A stretch of 64,000 nt of DNA, taken from NCBI GenBank assembly GCA_017528825.1, contig JAFXOI010000041.1, forward strand, positions 1 through 64,000. The letters run 5' to 3'. Numbering within the stretch: position 1 is the first letter of the stretch; each line of letters begins with the position of its first letter. Shown here piece by piece: positions 42,225 through 49,775 of the stretch. The DNA is from Elusimicrobiaceae bacterium. Its GTDB lineage: Bacteria; Elusimicrobiota; Elusimicrobia; Elusimicrobiales; Elusimicrobiaceae. The translations under genes and the position numbers were made by a program. The notes under the pieces were generated by a model. The model did no database searches. It was not told the origin of the DNA and worked only from the letters and a program-made list of their open reading frames with translations.

Positions 42225-43424
42225 TTCTTCTTGTACGGCGTCCAATACCATTTGCGGAGTAATGGCATCTAAGTTCTGGCAGGTTTTGTAGCCACACAAA
42301 CAAGTCGTGTACCATTTTGGGCCACCTACCCACATACAATACTCACACTTTTGGCAAGAAACTGCGCGATTTTTCTGCTGACCAAAAAATTGAGCCGAAG
42401 TGTGCGCGGTAAAATAAACGGCCTTGGTACGTAACCAACGGGTTAATTGCACAAAACCGCTTTCCCCGTCTACATGCAACCACGCATTGTCAATAATAGC
42501 AGCAATATCTGTTAGCTGTGTTTTATGGGTTAGACACACATCTACAAAATCAAAACTGGGGCTTACCGGTCCGCCCAATTGTACTACCCAAACATCGGGA
42601 TAGGCGGCCTTAAATAAACGCACAAATTCCCGCCATTTTTCTTCGGGCCAACATTTAAGCGGATGTCTGCCGCGCAGGTCGGCATTTACATTAATTCCGC
42701 TATGAATGGTGATATATTTTTTTCCGGTTAATCCGAATTTTTCCAACACTTTCGGATCGCGTAAACTCATAGGTAATAGACCAGTCTGATATACGTCAAA
42801 GTCCACAGCGCCTAAATAACGTTGCCCTTCTATTTGCTGTTGCTGATGATGATACAGAAAACGTCCCAGCACATCATCGCACATGTAATTGTCTTCTACC
42901 AAAAAGGCTAAACGTTTTTGACGACGCAGGCTTTCTTCTATTACAGGCAAAATTTCCGGAGCTACTTGTTGCACACGCTGTTTATTCACATGCACCGTAC
43001 GAAAAGATAAACACACCTCAAAAGCCAAATCGTATCGGTACCAGAGCGGATTTTGCCCGCCACCGAGCATAATGTTTTTGTCATCGGCTTGCCACAACAT
43101 TTCTGCCGCGCCCGGCGTTTGAGTATAGTAGTAAAATACGGCGTTAGGAAGTTTTTTGCGCCACGCTTGCACGCATACACGTTGCGCGGCCACATCCCCG
43201 ATGCCGCCGCGCAAGTGCCAATATACGTGTAAACGATTATCTTTAACAGGACTTTTTGTGAAGTAAGAAAGTAATTGACGCCGCCACTGCCACCAGATTT
43301 TATTGCGCAGATTACGGTAAGCAAACGCCCACCGCACGACGCGGCAATCGCGCCCGTGCAACTCTAAAAAAGTTTCCAGTTCCGCCAGTTCTACGCGGGT
43401 CTTATCACTTTCCCAATCAATCAT
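42216..43424 (-). CDS. glycosyltransferase family 9-like protein with C-terminal Cys cluster
   Basis: The 402-residue protein resembles heptosyltransferases: HLRGGIGDVAAQR (about 70-82), YITIHSGINVNADLRGRHP (about 235-253, donor site), WPEEKWREFV and DGESGFVQLT (about 315-324). It ends with a cluster of seven Cys (SCQKCEYCMWVGG, TCLCGYKTC) that may bind zinc or iron-sulfur and is not part of standard GT9 enzymes. The gene overlaps the convergent flippase by 9 bp at the 3' ends. It probably adds a sugar to lipopolysaccharide core or a surface glycan. It is coupled to the GT4-like gene upstream by a 4-bp overlap. Confidence 0.8.
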   Translation of the reverse strand: MIDWESDKTRVELAELETFLELHGRDCRVVRWAFAYRNLRNKIWWQWRRQLLSYFTKSPVKDNRLHVYWHLRGGIGDVAAQRVCVQAWRKKLPNAVFYYYTQTPGAAEMLWQADDKNIMLGGGQNPLWYRYDLAFEVCLSFRTVHVNKQRVQQVAPEILPVIEESLRRQKRLAFLVEDNYMCDDVLGRFLYHHQQQQIEGQRYLGAVDFDVYQTGLLPMSLRDPKVLEKFGLTGKKYITIHSGINVNADLRGRHPLKCWPEEKWREFVRLFKAAYPDVWVVQLGGPVSPSFDFVDVCLTHKTQLTDIAAIIDNAWLHVDGESGFVQLTRWLRTKAVYFTAHTSAQFFGQQKNRAVSCQKCEYCMWVGGPKWYTTCLCGYKTCQNLDAITPQMVLDAVQEELK

Positions 43425-44410
43425 GCTTCTTCAAAAAAAGAGGCAAATACTTCAAACGGAAAACGGTCTTTCATTTTAGCGGCTTCCACTGCCAACCCAA
43501 CGCGTTTTCCCCAATCTACCATCAGCTCATCTAATGCCCCTTCCCAACTATCTACCTGTGCTAATTTACCGTTCACATTGTCCGCGATAAACGCATCGGC
43601 TCCGGAAGCCTCACAGGCCAATACCGGAAGTTTACTGGCCATGGCATCTAATACACTTTCCACGCCGGCCGTTTCTAAGGCAGGATGCACATAAATATCC
43701 GCATAGGCTAACAAAGGACGCAATTGCGAGGCGGGCAAGAACTCTGTGCTATCCTGCAGATTGTGTTTTACAATAAACCGTTGCAAAGCGGCTTTGCCGG
43801 TGCCATCAGCGCAGATGGTCAAATGCCAGCTGGAGTGCAAGGGAGCCAGTCGTGCCCATACTTGCAACAATCCTTCTATGCCGCCCTTTTTACCCAAGGT
43901 CCCGGCCGCTACAATGTTATTAGATTTTTTGAAAGCCTGCGGCCAATTGCCTAAGCCATGCGTTACCCATACAGCCGGATTTTTCACACGCACCGCATTG
44001 GTACCATATTGTTTTTTGTCCAAAGCCTTGTTCCCTTCCCCCAGTACGATTACTTTTTTGGCTTTGTTTAGAATAGTTTTTTTGTTTTTGACCGGTTTTT
44101 CTTCTTTCAAATTTTCCGGCTCTACGTATAAGTACGGCAATTTAGCAGCGGCCGCCGCTTCACATATCAGTAAGCTACCTAACGAAATCACTCTCTTAAC
44201 ACCGGCTTTTTGTAAAGCCGCCGCCCATGATTTGGCAGAGGCAGTAGCGCCCAGTGTTAACGTGGCAAAAGGCATTTGCTCCGGCAATTTTCCGCGTACG
44301 CCGCCCACAATTATTTCTTGTCCGCCGTTCTGCAATACCTGCGCCAATTGTTCAGCCAAGCGCAAGGCATTAAAATTTTTGTGATTACCCACAAATACAA
44401 GTTGCTTCAT
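43421..44410 (-). CDS. glycosyltransferase family 4-like protein
   Basis: The 329-residue protein has a GT-B fold. The C-terminal domain shows AAGTLGKKGGIEGLLQ (nucleotide binding), HLTICADGTGKAAL, then YADIYVHPALETAGVESVLDAMASKLPVLA, where the E-x7-E motif appears as ETAGVESVLDA. The N-terminal half is less conserved but has GGVRGKLP. It is transcribed ahead of the GT9-like gene and likely acts in the same surface-glycan pathway. Acceptor and donor are not evident. Confidence 0.82.
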   Translation of the reverse strand: MKQLVFVGNHKNFNALRLAEQLAQVLQNGGQEIIVGGVRGKLPEQMPFATLTLGATASAKSWAAALQKAGVKRVISLGSLLICEAAAAAKLPYLYVEPENLKEEKPVKNKKTILNKAKKVIVLGEGNKALDKKQYGTNAVRVKNPAVWVTHGLGNWPQAFKKSNNIVAAGTLGKKGGIEGLLQVWARLAPLHSSWHLTICADGTGKAALQRFIVKHNLQDSTEFLPASQLRPLLAYADIYVHPALETAGVESVLDAMASKLPVLACEASGADAFIADNVNGKLAQVDSWEGALDELMVDWGKRVGLAVEAAKMKDRFPFEVFASFFEEA

Positions 44411-44466
44411 TTTTCTAACCCTCTCTTCTTTTATTATCTATAAATTGTACATAAAAAATAAGCTAT

Positions 44467-44496
44467 GAAAAAACCGCCCGATTCGAGCGGTTACAA
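44467..44496 (-). terminator. terminator after the initiator tRNA
   Basis: On the minus strand ACCGC-TCGAATCGG-GCGGT is followed by six T. It lies 8 nt after the tRNA 3' end. Confidence 0.85.
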
Positions 44497-44502
44497 AATC
44501 TA

Positions 44503-44576
44503 TTGCGGGGACTGGATTTGAACCAGTGATCTCAAGGTTATGGGCCTTGCGAGATACCAGGCTTCTCTACCCCGCA
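44503..44576 (-). tRNA. initiator tRNA-fMet (CAT)
   Basis: The minus strand folds into a complete cloverleaf: acceptor TGCGGGG/CCCCGCA, D stem GAGA/TCTC with loop AGCCTGGTA, anticodon stem CAAGG/CCTTG with loop CCCATAA (anticodon CAT), T stem ACTGG/CCAGT and discriminator A. The A11-U24 pair in the D stem and the D-loop AGCCTGGTA are hallmarks of initiator tRNA. Two hallmarks deviate. Position 1-72 is T-A instead of the C-A mismatch. The stem next to the loop reads AGG/CCT instead of GGG/CCC. The 3' CCA is not encoded. Confidence 0.9.
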
Positions 44577-44626
44577 CCATATTATAGCAAAAGAGCCACT
44601 AGACTGGCAAATGAGGACACGTATTG

Positions 44627-45109
44627 CTACAAGTAATATGCTTTCATACGAGTAATAAATTTATAGTTATGTTCTCCGGTTCCACCTAAATCTCTACATC
44701 CCTGCGCTCCAATTGCCCCATCTCCTGTACAAGTCATTTTTCCCACATACTCCGGATACTGACATTTTATCCAATAACGCAATGCCACACGAGTATCATC
44801 TGCCGGGAAAGACAAAACTGTTACATAATAGCCAGCACTGTTTGAGTTAACGCTAATTTCCATCTTTGTAGGATCATAAGGGATTTGTATATCTAATGCG
44901 TCCAAAGTAGGAGTAGCTCCTCCCGTCTCCATGTAATATCTTTTAAAAGATTCTGCGATTTGCCTCGTATGCATTAATAATTCAATATTTCTAGATTTAC
45001 GCACTGCCCGTTGATATTGCGGCAAAGCAATTGCTGATAAGATACCGATAATTAAAACAACTACTAATAATTCAATAAGCGTGAAAGCCCTTTTATTTTC
45101 TAGAAACAT
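44627..45109 (-). CDS. type IV pilin-like protein, short form
   Basis: A 160-residue product starting MFLENKRAFTLIELLVVVLII, with prepilin cleavage at Ala-Phe, then ALPQYQRAVRKSRNIELL typical of pilins. The C-terminal part has three Cys (IKCQYPEY, KMTCTGDG, QGCRDLGG). There is no leader RNA of the A-D type. Instead a promoter with the same upstream box as the pilin at 51598 drives it (45139-45209). It is divergent from another pilin at 45279. Confidence 0.85.
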   Translation of the reverse strand: MFLENKRAFTLIELLVVVLIIGILSAIALPQYQRAVRKSRNIELLMHTRQIAESFKRYYMETGGATPTLDALDIQIPYDPTKMEISVNSNSAGYYVTVLSFPADDTRVALRYWIKCQYPEYVGKMTCTGDGAIGAQGCRDLGGTGEHNYKFITRMKAYYL

Positions 45110-45138
45110 AGACGACCTTCCTTTAGTGATTTTTTTAA

Positions 45139-45209
45139 ATGATACTAAAAAAAAAACCCGGCGTCAAGCCTTTTTTATTTCCCGACGAAAAAACGGCCCA
45201 ACAATAAAC
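45139..45209 (-). promoter_or_regulatory. pilin promoter with shared upstream box
   Basis: On the minus strand TTGACG (45167-45162), a 17-bp T-rich spacer and TATCAT (45144-45139). Upstream of the -35, about 40 bp (to 45209) including CGTCGGGAAATAAAAAAGGC repeat almost unchanged at 52740-52782, before another pilin gene. This suggests a shared activator site or UP element. Confidence 0.65.
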
Positions 45210-45231
45210 AACTCAATGATAGAAAATTTGT

Positions 45232-45237
45232 TATACT
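45232..45237 (+). promoter_or_regulatory. extended -10 promoter of the pilin at 45279
   Basis: TGTTATACT, preceded by GAAAATTT; the 16-bp string GAAAATTTGTTATACT is identical to the promoter of leader D (48689-48704). Confidence 0.6.
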
Positions 45238-45278
45238 TAGTAACATATGGAGATTCATTCATTTTTGAGGATATATTT

Positions 45279-45770
45279 ATGATACGCAATTCATCTCGCG
45301 GATTTACACTCATTGAGCTGTTAGTAGTAGTACTTATCATTGGCATTTTAAGTGCCATTGCCTTGCCGCAATATGAAAAAGTAATATGGAAAATCCGCGT
45401 GGCACAAATCATACCAGTAGTCAGATCTTTGGCAGAAGCAGAACAAAGATATTTTTTAGCCAACGGCACTTATACGACGAACATGAACGAATTGGATATA
45501 TCTTTTAGTCAACCCACATCATACGATACTGGGAAGATGTATTGGACCCTCCACGCGCAAGAAGCCAACTCCTATAAACATGTCTATGCCGAAATAGACC
45601 GATGGGGTGATACACATTTCTATATCCGTTATGATTTGGCAAATGAGAAGATGGAATGTTACCCAGAATCAGTCAACACCAAAGGCGAAAAGATATGTAA
45701 ACTGCTGTCGCAACAGACACCTTATCGTTGTCCAAATCGACCTCAAAATTTTACCTGTTACGAGATGTAA
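45279..45770 (+). CDS. type IV pilin-like protein, short form
   Basis: I take the ATG at 45279 (MIRNSSRGFTLIELLVVVLII) because it gives a normal prepilin leader with Gly-Phe cleavage and has TGAGGA upstream; the frame extends upstream without conservation. The 163-residue product continues ALPQYEKVIWKIRVAQIIP and ends with four Cys (MECYPES, KICKLL, YRCPNR, FTCYEM). Its promoter at 45232 leaves only a short leader. It forms a divergent pair with the pilin at 44627. Confidence 0.86.
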   Translation: MIRNSSRGFTLIELLVVVLIIGILSAIALPQYEKVIWKIRVAQIIPVVRSLAEAEQRYFLANGTYTTNMNELDISFSQPTSYDTGKMYWTLHAQEANSYKHVYAEIDRWGDTHFYIRYDLANEKMECYPESVNTKGEKICKLLSQQTPYRCPNRPQNFTCYEM

Positions 45771-45811
45771 GCTAGACTTGCTGTTTTGACGTAGGTTAAG
45801 CAAAAAGCAAC

Positions 45812-45850
45812 GAAACCCGATACTTTGCGTATCGGGTTTCGTGCGTTTTA
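45812..45850 (+). terminator. terminator after the pilin
   Basis: GAAACCCGATAC and GTATCGGGTTTC pair over 12 bp with a TTTGC-type loop. The T run is interrupted (GTGCGTTTT). It may also serve the convergent peptide-binding lipoprotein gene. Confidence 0.75.
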
Positions 45851-45874
45851 AGTTCTCAAACCGAAAAAATCTTT

Positions 45875-47605
45875 TTACTTATACATCGGGTAGAAGTAGA
45901 TGCCCATATACACCGGGTTATCTGTAAATCCCTTTACCCGGTCGCGCATTGCCCACAAACCGGTGGGGTGCACCGTATAAATCTGCATAGCATCTTCATA
46001 GGCCAAATCTTGCAATTGCAAATATAGTTTCGCACGTTTGGTCGGATTCGTCTCCGACACAGCCCGGCTGATAAGCTGGTCCGCTTTGGGATTTTTATAA
46101 CCTTGCGCCAAAGCGTAGCGCCCGTCGGAATGCAAAAATGCGAAATAGAAATTATGTGCATCAGCATAATCGGCCACCCAACCGCGCACCCAAATGGGCA
46201 TTTGCCGCGCAGCGGTTTTTTCTAAGAAAGACGCCCACATCACACCGCGCACTTCCACTTTAAATTTAGGATTTAAACTCTCCACATTTTTCTTGAGCAT
46301 TTCCGCGGCCATTTGGCGCGCCACACTGCCGGTATTGTAGGTAATGGTCAGCACAAAACCTTTATTCCACAACTCTCCGCCATAGGCCTTTTTGAAATGT
46401 TCTTCGGCTTTTTTCAAATCAAAATTATAATGCTTGCCCTGCGCGGTATCCGGCACCAGTCCCGCCGGAGCCGGCCCATAGGCACGCTCTCCGCGGCCTT
46501 CCATAGCTTGGCTTAAAAATGCCTCATAATCAAATGCATAAGCGAACCCTTTTCGCACATCACTGTCTTCAAAAAAATCAGCGGGAATTCCCTGCCCGTC
46601 CAGCTGGCCGGATCCCACATCCGGATTGCCTTTGACTTGGATATTTTTGGTGAAGAAAACTACCGGATCGGTACGTAGACGCGGCAAATGATCATACACG
46701 GTCACACCCGCTTTTCCTTCCAGTTGTTTGGCAAATTGCGCGGGAATTTCCACCACATCGGCTTCTCCCCCTTCCAGTAACAGACGCAAGGTGCTCGGCT
46801 CTGTGACTGTCATCATATGAATTTGTTGTAATTTGGGCGCACCGGCAAAATAATTTTCATTAGCTTGCAATAATAGTTTGCGGCCGGAAATATCCCAACG
46901 CACCAACTTAAACGGACCGCTGCCATTCATATGATCAAACAAATAAGAATCTTGTTTTTCAAAATTATTAAATTGTTTCCAGGTTTCTTCCGTTCCGTCC
47001 CAACCGCCGTGTTCGGCTACCCATTTTTTAGGAGTAATATAACCCCACCGAGCCACAATGCCCAAAAACGGAGCAAACGGTTTTTTCAAACGGACCACTA
47101 CGTTTTGTCCTTCTACAGTAATCGCCGCAGCTGCTTGTTTGAAATCTGCCACGATATTTCCTTTCTCATCGCGAGTGGAAGTAATCCCCAGCACAGGTTC
47201 TAACAGTAAAGAAGACGGACCGCCCGCCACATCCGAAAGCATAAACCGTAACAACGAATAGCGCACGTCTTCCGGTGTCAGCTCCGTACCGTCGTGAAAT
47301 AAAATCCCCGGGCGAATGGGAAAGGTATAAGTTAACCCATCTTTGGAAATCAAACCGTTTTCCACAGTTGGCACTTGCTCGGAAACAGACGGCAAAAAAT
47401 CATTCATAGAGCCGCCGTTGAATTTAAGCAACGTATCGTACACATTGAGCATCATACCTTGCGTGACTCCGTCGTACGAAAACACGGGATCTAAAGATTG
47501 CATTTCTCCGTTATGCGCCACAACCAAAGTGCCGGTATCCGGGCCTTTTTGGCACGCGGTCGTTAACCCTACAAAACAAATCAGAACTATAATTACTTTT
47601 TTCAT
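45875..47605 (-). CDS. ABC transporter substrate-binding lipoprotein, oligopeptide family
   Basis: The 576-residue product has a lipoprotein signal (VLICFVGLTTAC) and the SBP family 5 pattern: GTLVVAHNGEMQSLDPVFSYDG, TYTFPIRPGILFHDGTELTPEDV, then a C-terminal FNLKKAEEHFKKAYGG-type region. It resembles DppA/OppA and binds peptides or related ligands for an ABC importer whose permease genes are not in the window. It starts in an ATGA overlap with the C39-like peptidase gene upstream, which suggests joint use of peptides. Confidence 0.9.
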   Translation of the reverse strand: MKKVIIVLICFVGLTTACQKGPDTGTLVVAHNGEMQSLDPVFSYDGVTQGMMLNVYDTLLKFNGGSMNDFLPSVSEQVPTVENGLISKDGLTYTFPIRPGILFHDGTELTPEDVRYSLLRFMLSDVAGGPSSLLLEPVLGITSTRDEKGNIVADFKQAAAAITVEGQNVVVRLKKPFAPFLGIVARWGYITPKKWVAEHGGWDGTEETWKQFNNFEKQDSYLFDHMNGSGPFKLVRWDISGRKLLLQANENYFAGAPKLQQIHMMTVTEPSTLRLLLEGGEADVVEIPAQFAKQLEGKAGVTVYDHLPRLRTDPVVFFTKNIQVKGNPDVGSGQLDGQGIPADFFEDSDVRKGFAYAFDYEAFLSQAMEGRGERAYGPAPAGLVPDTAQGKHYNFDLKKAEEHFKKAYGGELWNKGFVLTITYNTGSVARQMAAEMLKKNVESLNPKFKVEVRGVMWASFLEKTAARQMPIWVRGWVADYADAHNFYFAFLHSDGRYALAQGYKNPKADQLISRAVSETNPTKRAKLYLQLQDLAYEDAMQIYTVHPTGLWAMRDRVKGFTDNPVYMGIYFYPMYK

Positions 47606-48558
47606 CTCTTCCTCACTAAATAGGCAATTCCGCGTTTATTTTGCAACCAAGCGCGGGCAAATTCTTGTGCGTCGTAAGCACGCAGTACATCGGCTTGTTG
47701 CGCCGCGGCTGGGTCAGCCACATAGATTTGGCCTTTTTCCCATCCGCAAATAAGCACCAAATGCCCCTGCGTTTTGTGGACGGCAGCATTGGTCAATTCT
47801 CCGCCCTTGTAGGCAATACTGGCCAGTACCAGGCTGTCTTTGGATATAAAATCTTCCAGTTGGGCCAGACGGTGAAAGCGCGTCACACAACTGTCCAACC
47901 CGCACCGACATGCATAAGCGGTATTTAATGTCCAGTTCCCATAGATACGCGCCCGGTCATCATATACGGCATGTGCTGTTTCTAAAGGATCGGCTTGCAC
48001 CCCTAACGCCCGCATCGCCATGCACAAAGAAGTGGGGCTACATACCCGTTCTCGTTCCAGCGGCTCGATGGGTAGCTCCATTTGGGAAATCGGCTCCACT
48101 TGAATATGCCGCTTGCCGGCCGGTAACATATCTGCGCAATCCGGCAGTTCTGCTTCGGGGTCTGTCAAACAAACAGAAACAGCAGGCACATCCGCATCGC
48201 CATGCACCGTTAATAAAAAGCGATAAGCATTTGCCGCCGCAAACAAATGCAACACGTCCACGTGTACTTCCCCTGCGGCACAGGTTTGCAATTCAAAACT
48301 ATGGTTTAATTTTTCAGAATAGAATGCTAACTTAAAAAATGGGCTCCAAGTTTCTCCTTGGCGTACCTGCACTTCTGTCAGCAACCAACTATTAGGACGC
48401 GGATTGTAATTGACAGACATCACAAAAGAAGAAAAAGGAACTACCGGCTCCAAGACCGGAGACAGAATCGTATGATTTTCCCCGTCGGCGCTAAATGTAT
48501 AACCGCGGCTTGGACGGTGAAAATAAGTCAAATAAGGTAACTTCGTTTGGGTAATCAT
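47602..48558 (-). CDS. C39-like cysteine peptidase
   Basis: With the ATG at 48558 the product has 318 residues. The C-terminal half (about 175-318) looks like a papain-fold C39_2-type domain: catalytic Cys in ERVCSPTSLCM, a central GNWTLN, the His in GHLVLICGW and an Asp/Asn in YVADPAA. The N-terminal half is a beta-rich region found with such domains. No signal peptide is visible. The start codon is only 8 nt after the 3' end of tRNA-Pro on the same strand, so no ribosome binding site exists unless it overlaps the tRNA. A longer frame would run through the tRNA and is rejected. The gene overlaps the peptide-binding lipoprotein gene by 4 bp. Confidence 0.78.
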   Translation of the reverse strand: MITQTKLPYLTYFHRPSRGYTFSADGENHTILSPVLEPVVPFSSFVMSVNYNPRPNSWLLTEVQVRQGETWSPFFKLAFYSEKLNHSFELQTCAAGEVHVDVLHLFAAANAYRFLLTVHGDADVPAVSVCLTDPEAELPDCADMLPAGKRHIQVEPISQMELPIEPLERERVCSPTSLCMAMRALGVQADPLETAHAVYDDRARIYGNWTLNTAYACRCGLDSCVTRFHRLAQLEDFISKDSLVLASIAYKGGELTNAAVHKTQGHLVLICGWEKGQIYVADPAAAQQADVLRAYDAQEFARAWLQNKRGIAYLVRKR

Positions 48559-48566
48559 GATTAAAA

Positions 48567-48638
48567 TCGGGGCACCGAGACTCGAACTCGGAACCTTCCG
48601 CTCCCAAAGCGGACGCCCTACCATTGGGCCATGCCCCG
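48567..48638 (-). tRNA. tRNA-Pro (TGG)
   Basis: Minus-strand cloverleaf with acceptor CGGGGCA/TGCCCCG, D stem GCCC/GGGC, anticodon stem TCCGC/GCGGA with loop TTTGGGA (anticodon TGG), and T stem CCGAG/CTCGG. The discriminator is A and CCA is not encoded. A peptidase gene begins 8 nt downstream on the same strand. Confidence 0.95.
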
Positions 48639-48688
48639 TTGGATATATTGTAGCAATTTTAGGAGAAAGGCGCCTGTAGCTTTTACCG

Positions 48689-48704
48689 GAAAATTTGTTA
48701 TACT
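48689..48704 (+). promoter_or_regulatory. extended -10 promoter of leader D
   Basis: TGTTATACT ends at 48704; the preceding bases match those of the pilin promoter at 45232. Transcription would start near 48711, about 35 bp before the leader's conserved start. Confidence 0.6.
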
Positions 48705-48745
48705 AAAGAAAAGATTAACTGAAAAAAGATATTAAATTAATTTTC

Positions 48746-48962
48746 ACAGTTTAATCTGTTTTTGGAACTGTATGTAGAATACAGGCTTTGGCAATTTTGC
48801 CAAATCACCGAAACGCCAAAAACAGTCGTTTAGGCACAAAATAAAGTGGGTAGCTCCCACTACGTTTTGTGCTGAAAACGTTTATCGTTTTAACGATAAG
48901 CTACGGCTGTTGTTTTGAGTTGCGTTTCGGTGGCTCAAAATAAGCAGCCGTTTTTTTTGCGT
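48746..48962 (+). ncRNA. structured pilin leader RNA, copy D
   Basis: Plus strand order: CTGTTTTTGG anchor; hairpin CTGTAT/ATACAG; hairpin TTTGGCA/TGCCAAA; 4a CACCGAAACG; CCAAAAACAG continuing into ACAGTCGT; hairpin GGCACAAAA/TTTTGTGC with inner GGG/CCC; hairpin GTTTATCGTT/AACGATAAGC; then terminator ACGGCTG to CAGCCGT and eight T (48951-48958). The terminator loop TGCGTTTCGGTG contains CGTTTCGGTG, the exact complement of 4a. No second anchor partner lies after the terminator here, unlike copies A-C. The pilin ATG is 33 nt after the T run. It accounts for most of the 353-bp gap after tRNA-Pro. Confidence 0.85.
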
Positions 48963-48991
48963 TATTTTGGGCCCGATGAAAAGGAGTATTT

Positions 48992-49507
48992 ATGAAAAGA
49001 GGTTTTACCTTAATAGAATTATTAGTTGTAGTATTAATTATCGGTGTGTTAACAGCTATCGCGTTGCCACAGTATGAAAAAGCTGTTGAGAAGGCCAAAC
49101 TCACCGAAGCACTAGAGACTTTGAGTGCATTACAACGAGCTACTGATATATTTTGCTTAGAAAATGGATTACCTACCACAGAAAGCAGATTATTAGGAGG
49201 TACTGACAATCCGGGACAAAATTTATCTATTAATTTAACAGGATTAAGCTGTTCCGACGAAAATTTTGGAGGACATAAATTTTGCAACTCAAAATACTTT
49301 GGATATGAAGTCATCTGTTACAACAACGGTTGTGTTATTTCTGCAGCTCGTACACAAAACAATACTTGGCTATATTTTCTATATCTAGATAATCGGGATG
49401 AAAATAATAACAACTATTCCAAAACTTGTCTGATTGAGACAGACAAAGGCGAAGGAATATGTAATGGTTTAGGAAAACAAGGATGGAATATTGACGACGA
49501 TAGATAA
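48992..49507 (+). CDS. type IV pilin-like protein, short form
   Basis: The 171-residue product starts MKRGFTLIELLVVVLIIG, a short leader with Gly-Phe cleavage, and continues ALPQYEKAVEKAKLTEAL. The C-terminal domain has Cys at several positions (IFCLEN, LSCSDEN, KFCNSK, VICYNNGC, KTCLIE, GICNGL), giving possible disulfides. Ribosome binding site AAAAGGAG. It is preceded by leader D and followed by a terminator, so it is a one-gene unit. Confidence 0.86.
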   Translation: MKRGFTLIELLVVVLIIGVLTAIALPQYEKAVEKAKLTEALETLSALQRATDIFCLENGLPTTESRLLGGTDNPGQNLSINLTGLSCSDENFGGHKFCNSKYFGYEVICYNNGCVISAARTQNNTWLYFLYLDNRDENNNNYSKTCLIETDKGEGICNGLGKQGWNIDDDR

Positions 49508-49509
49508 CT

Positions 49510-49539
49510 GAAAACCCGCACACAAAGTGCGGGTTTTAA
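49510..49539 (+). terminator. terminator after the pilin
   Basis: AAAACCCGCAC and GTGCGGGTTTT pair over 11 bp around a short loop (ACAAA), followed by AAA on the plus strand. It may serve the tRNA on the other strand as well. Confidence 0.85.
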
Positions 49540-49542
49540 ATC

Positions 49543-49616
49543 TGCGCCCATCAGGACTTGAACCTGAAACCCACCGATTATGAGTCGGTTGCTCTAACCA
49601 ATTGAGCTATAGGCGC
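49543..49616 (-). tRNA. tRNA with CAT anticodon, probably Ile2 (lysidine) or elongator Met
   Basis: Minus-strand cloverleaf: acceptor GCGCCTA/TGGGCGC, D arm AGCTCAATTGGTTAGAGC, anticodon stem ACCGA/TCGGT with loop CTCATAA (anticodon CAT), T arm CAGGTTCAAGTCCTG, discriminator A. It lacks initiator hallmarks. The CGACTCATAATCG core and TTCAAGTCC resemble the E. coli Ile2 tRNA, whose C34 is changed to lysidine, more than tRNA-Met. The choice cannot be settled from one gene. Confidence 0.88.
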
Positions 49617-49663
49617 TAACTTTATTTATTATAACAAATTCCTCGTTTACTTTGCCGGCTCGG

Positions 49664-49693
49664 TTGCGTCGTTTCTCCTCAAATTGCTATAAT
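49664..49693 (+). promoter_or_regulatory. promoter of tRNA-Gln
   Basis: TTGCGT (49664-49669) and TGCTATAAT ending at 49693, with 18 bp between the hexamers. The tRNA starts 12 bp later. Confidence 0.65.
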
Positions 49694-49704
49694 ATAAATG
49701 TTAA

Positions 49705-49775
49705 TCCGGGATGGTGTAATGGTAACACGGATGCCTCTGGAGCATTAATTCAAGGTTCGAGTCCTTGTCCCGGAA
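49705..49775 (+). tRNA. tRNA-Gln (CTG)
   Basis: Cloverleaf with acceptor TCCGGGA/TCCCGGA, D arm TGTAATGGTAACA, anticodon stem GATGC/GCATT with loop CTCTGGA (anticodon CTG), T arm CAAGGTTCGAGTCCTTG and discriminator A. CCA is not encoded. An inverted copy of its 3' end follows at once (see 49776-50010). Confidence 0.93.

Noticed and set aside
44503-44576. Elongator tRNA-Met
   Set aside because: A11-U24 and the D-loop AGCCTGGTA match initiators; elongators have a pyrimidine at position 11.
48559-48624. N-terminal extension of the C39-like peptidase
   Set aside because: The added codons run through tRNA-Pro and are not protein-like.
48746-48962. CRISPR array or simple dispersed repeats as explanation for the leaders
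   Set aside because: There are single copies at distant loci with no direct repeat/spacer pattern, and similarity lies in structure rather than sequence.
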